DNA of 64,000 nt from Pseudomonas ovata (lineage in GTDB: Bacteria > Pseudomonadota > Gammaproteobacteria > Pseudomonadales > Pseudomonadaceae), in assembly GCF_003131185.1 (NCBI RefSeq), contig NZ_QFFU01000008.1, positions 124,001-188,000 of the forward strand. The letters are read 5' to 3'. Both the position numbers and the translations under genes were made by a program. The notes beneath the pieces were generated by a model. That model was not told the DNA's origin. It saw only the letters and a list, made by a program, of their open reading frames with translations, and made no database searches. Positions within the stretch are counted from its first letter, which is position 1, and the number at the start of each line of letters is the position of its first letter. Shown here one piece after another: positions 62,241-64,000 of this stretch.

Positions 62241-63425
62241 ATGGCAACGGTTGACCGCTGGCTGCTACCAGATGGCATCGAAGAAGTACTGCCACCGGAA
62301 GCTGCGCGTATCGAAGTCGCGCGGCGTCGGGTGTTGGATCTGTTCCAGAGCTGGGGCTATGAGTTCGTCGTCACCCCGCATATCGAATACCTGGAATCGC
62401 TGCTGATTGGCGCCGGGTCCGATCTGGACTTGCGCACCTTCAAGGTGATCGACCCGCAATCGGGTCGGCAGATGGGCTTTCGCGCCGACATCACGCCACA
62501 GGTGGCGCGCATCGACGCACATACCCTCAAACGCGAAGGGCCGACCCGCCTGTGCTATGCCGGCAGCGTACTGCATGCCAAGCCGCGCGCGCTGTCCAAC
62601 TCGCGCAGCCCGATCCAGCTGGGCGCCGAATTGTATGGCGATGCCAGCACCAGCAGTGACGTCGAAGTCATCAGCCTGATGCTGGGCATGCTGCAATTGG
62701 CCGAGGTGCCGGATGTGCACATGGACCTTGGGCACGTGGGGATCTACCGTGGCCTGGCGCGCGCGGCGGGCCTGTCCGGCGAAGTCGAGCAGTTGCTGTT
62801 CGACGCCCTGCAGCGCAAGGCCATCGATGAAGTGGTGACCCTCACGACTGGCCTGCCGGCCGACCTGGCGGCCATGTTGCAGGCGCTGGTCGATTTGTGC
62901 GGTGATCGTGACGTGCTGACGGCTGCGCGTGAGCGCCTGGCCGGTGCACCGGCGCCGGTGCTGGCCGCGCTCGATGACCTGCTGGTGGTCGCGCAGCGCC
63001 TGACCGCACGCTTCCCGGAGCTGCCGCTGTATTTCGACCTGGGCGAGTTGCGTGGCTACCACTACCACACCGGTGTGGTGTTTGCCGCATTCGTGCCGGG
63101 TGTGGGCGAGTCGATTGCGCAGGGCGGTCGTTACGACGACATCGGCGCCGACTTCGGCCGCGCGCGTCCGGCCACCGGTTTTTCCACCGACCTGAAAACC
63201 CTGGTGACCCTGGGGCAGGCCGAAATCGAACTTCCGTCCGGCGGTATCTGGGTGCCGGACAGCACGGATTCGACGCTCTGGCAGCAGGTCTGCCAGTTGC
63301 GCAAAGACGGGCAGCGTGTCGTCCAGGCCCTGCCTGGGCAGCAGGTAAGCGCCGCGCGAGAAGCTGGCTGTGACCGGCAGTTGATCCAGCAGGGCGAGCA
63401 CTGGCAAGTACTGCCGCTGGCCTGA
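62241..63425 (+). CDS. hisZ: ATP phosphoribosyltransferase regulatory subunit HisZ
   Basis: 394 residues from ATG at 62241, 9 bases after AAAGGGG. It resembles a class II histidyl-tRNA synthetase catalytic core: [28 protein letters not shown] and [15 protein letters not shown], but lacks the anticodon-binding end. HisZ teams with the short HisG, not encoded nearby, in the first step of histidine synthesis. It is followed by purA after 54 bases. Confidence 0.95.
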   Translation: MATVDRWLLPDGIEEVLPPEAARIEVARRRVLDLFQSWGYEFVVTPHIEYLESLLIGAGSDLDLRTFKVIDPQSGRQMGFRADITPQVARIDAHTLKREGPTRLCYAGSVLHAKPRALSNSRSPIQLGAELYGDASTSSDVEVISLMLGMLQLAEVPDVHMDLGHVGIYRGLARAAGLSGEVEQLLFDALQRKAIDEVVTLTTGLPADLAAMLQALVDLCGDRDVLTAARERLAGAPAPVLAALDDLLVVAQRLTARFPELPLYFDLGELRGYHYHTGVVFAAFVPGVGESIAQGGRYDDIGADFGRARPATGFSTDLKTLVTLGQAEIELPSGGIWVPDSTDSTLWQQVCQLRKDGQRVVQALPGQQVSAAREAGCDRQLIQQGEHWQVLPLA

Positions 63426-63464
63426 GTTATTCCTGCCGGCGTCGCCGGTACCAAGTTTGCGTGA

Positions 63465-64000
<536 letters not shown>

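Overview
The window is a GC-rich, densely packed stretch of bacterial chromosome that reads as core genome of a Pseudomonas, probably of the P. putida/P. fluorescens side of the genus. The evidence is the gene order, which from memory matches the P. aeruginosa run PA5005 to PA4938 (carbamoyltransferase-wapH-mig-14-dnpA-ssg-waaL-msbA-hldE ... waaA ... opmH-thiC ... cpdA-parE-parC ... serB-psd-rhdA-motAB-rsgA-orn-queG ... mutL-miaA-hfq-hflX-hflKC-hisZ-purA). GTAGGAGCGCGC-type REP elements of the kind common in Pseudomonas also recur. The species call is inference.

Layout. 1-2533 (minus) is the N-terminal part of a very large toxin-like protein that runs off the left edge. 2825-10967 is a tight, overlapping operon for lipopolysaccharide outer-core assembly and surface modification, ending in an O-antigen ligase. 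A repeat-rich 0.5 kb then separates it from a WaaP-like kinase gene (minus), msbA and hldE. 15810-19173 (minus) holds a conserved protein of unknown function, an aldo/keto reductase, an FAD oxidoreductase and an SMR exporter, divergent from a LysR regulator and waaA. A TolC-type gene (minus) lies back to back with the TPP-riboswitch-controlled thiC and the precursor transporter cytX. 27874-36518 carries nudF, a DUF1249 gene, cpdA, yqiA and the topoisomerase IV genes parE and parC, with two small envelope genes between them. 36699-45776 holds envelope, c-di-GMP, serine and phospholipid genes. motAB follows a good sigma-28 promoter. The right end is the conserved nnr-tsaE-amiB-mutL-miaA-hfq-hflX-hflK-hflC chain, then hisZ and the start of purA, cut by the right edge.

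How the genes connect. HldE makes the heptose precursor, WaaA adds Kdo to lipid A, MsbA flips the lipid A-core, WapH/Ssg/GT2 and the carbamoyltransferase build and decorate the core, and WaaL joins O-antigen to it. Mig-14 and DnpA in the same operon point to antimicrobial tolerance. ThiC and CytX supply the thiamine pyrimidine by synthesis and by uptake.

I found no prophage, IS element, CRISPR array, tRNA or rRNA. The most unusual material is non-coding: six long paired-REP elements, one enclosing four copies of an exact-period 32-nt tandem repeat; a local tandem duplication with telomere-like TTACGGG heptamers beside waaL; and REP elements that supply stop codons or protein tails. I see no clear undescribed multi-gene system; the genes are nearly all well-known core families.
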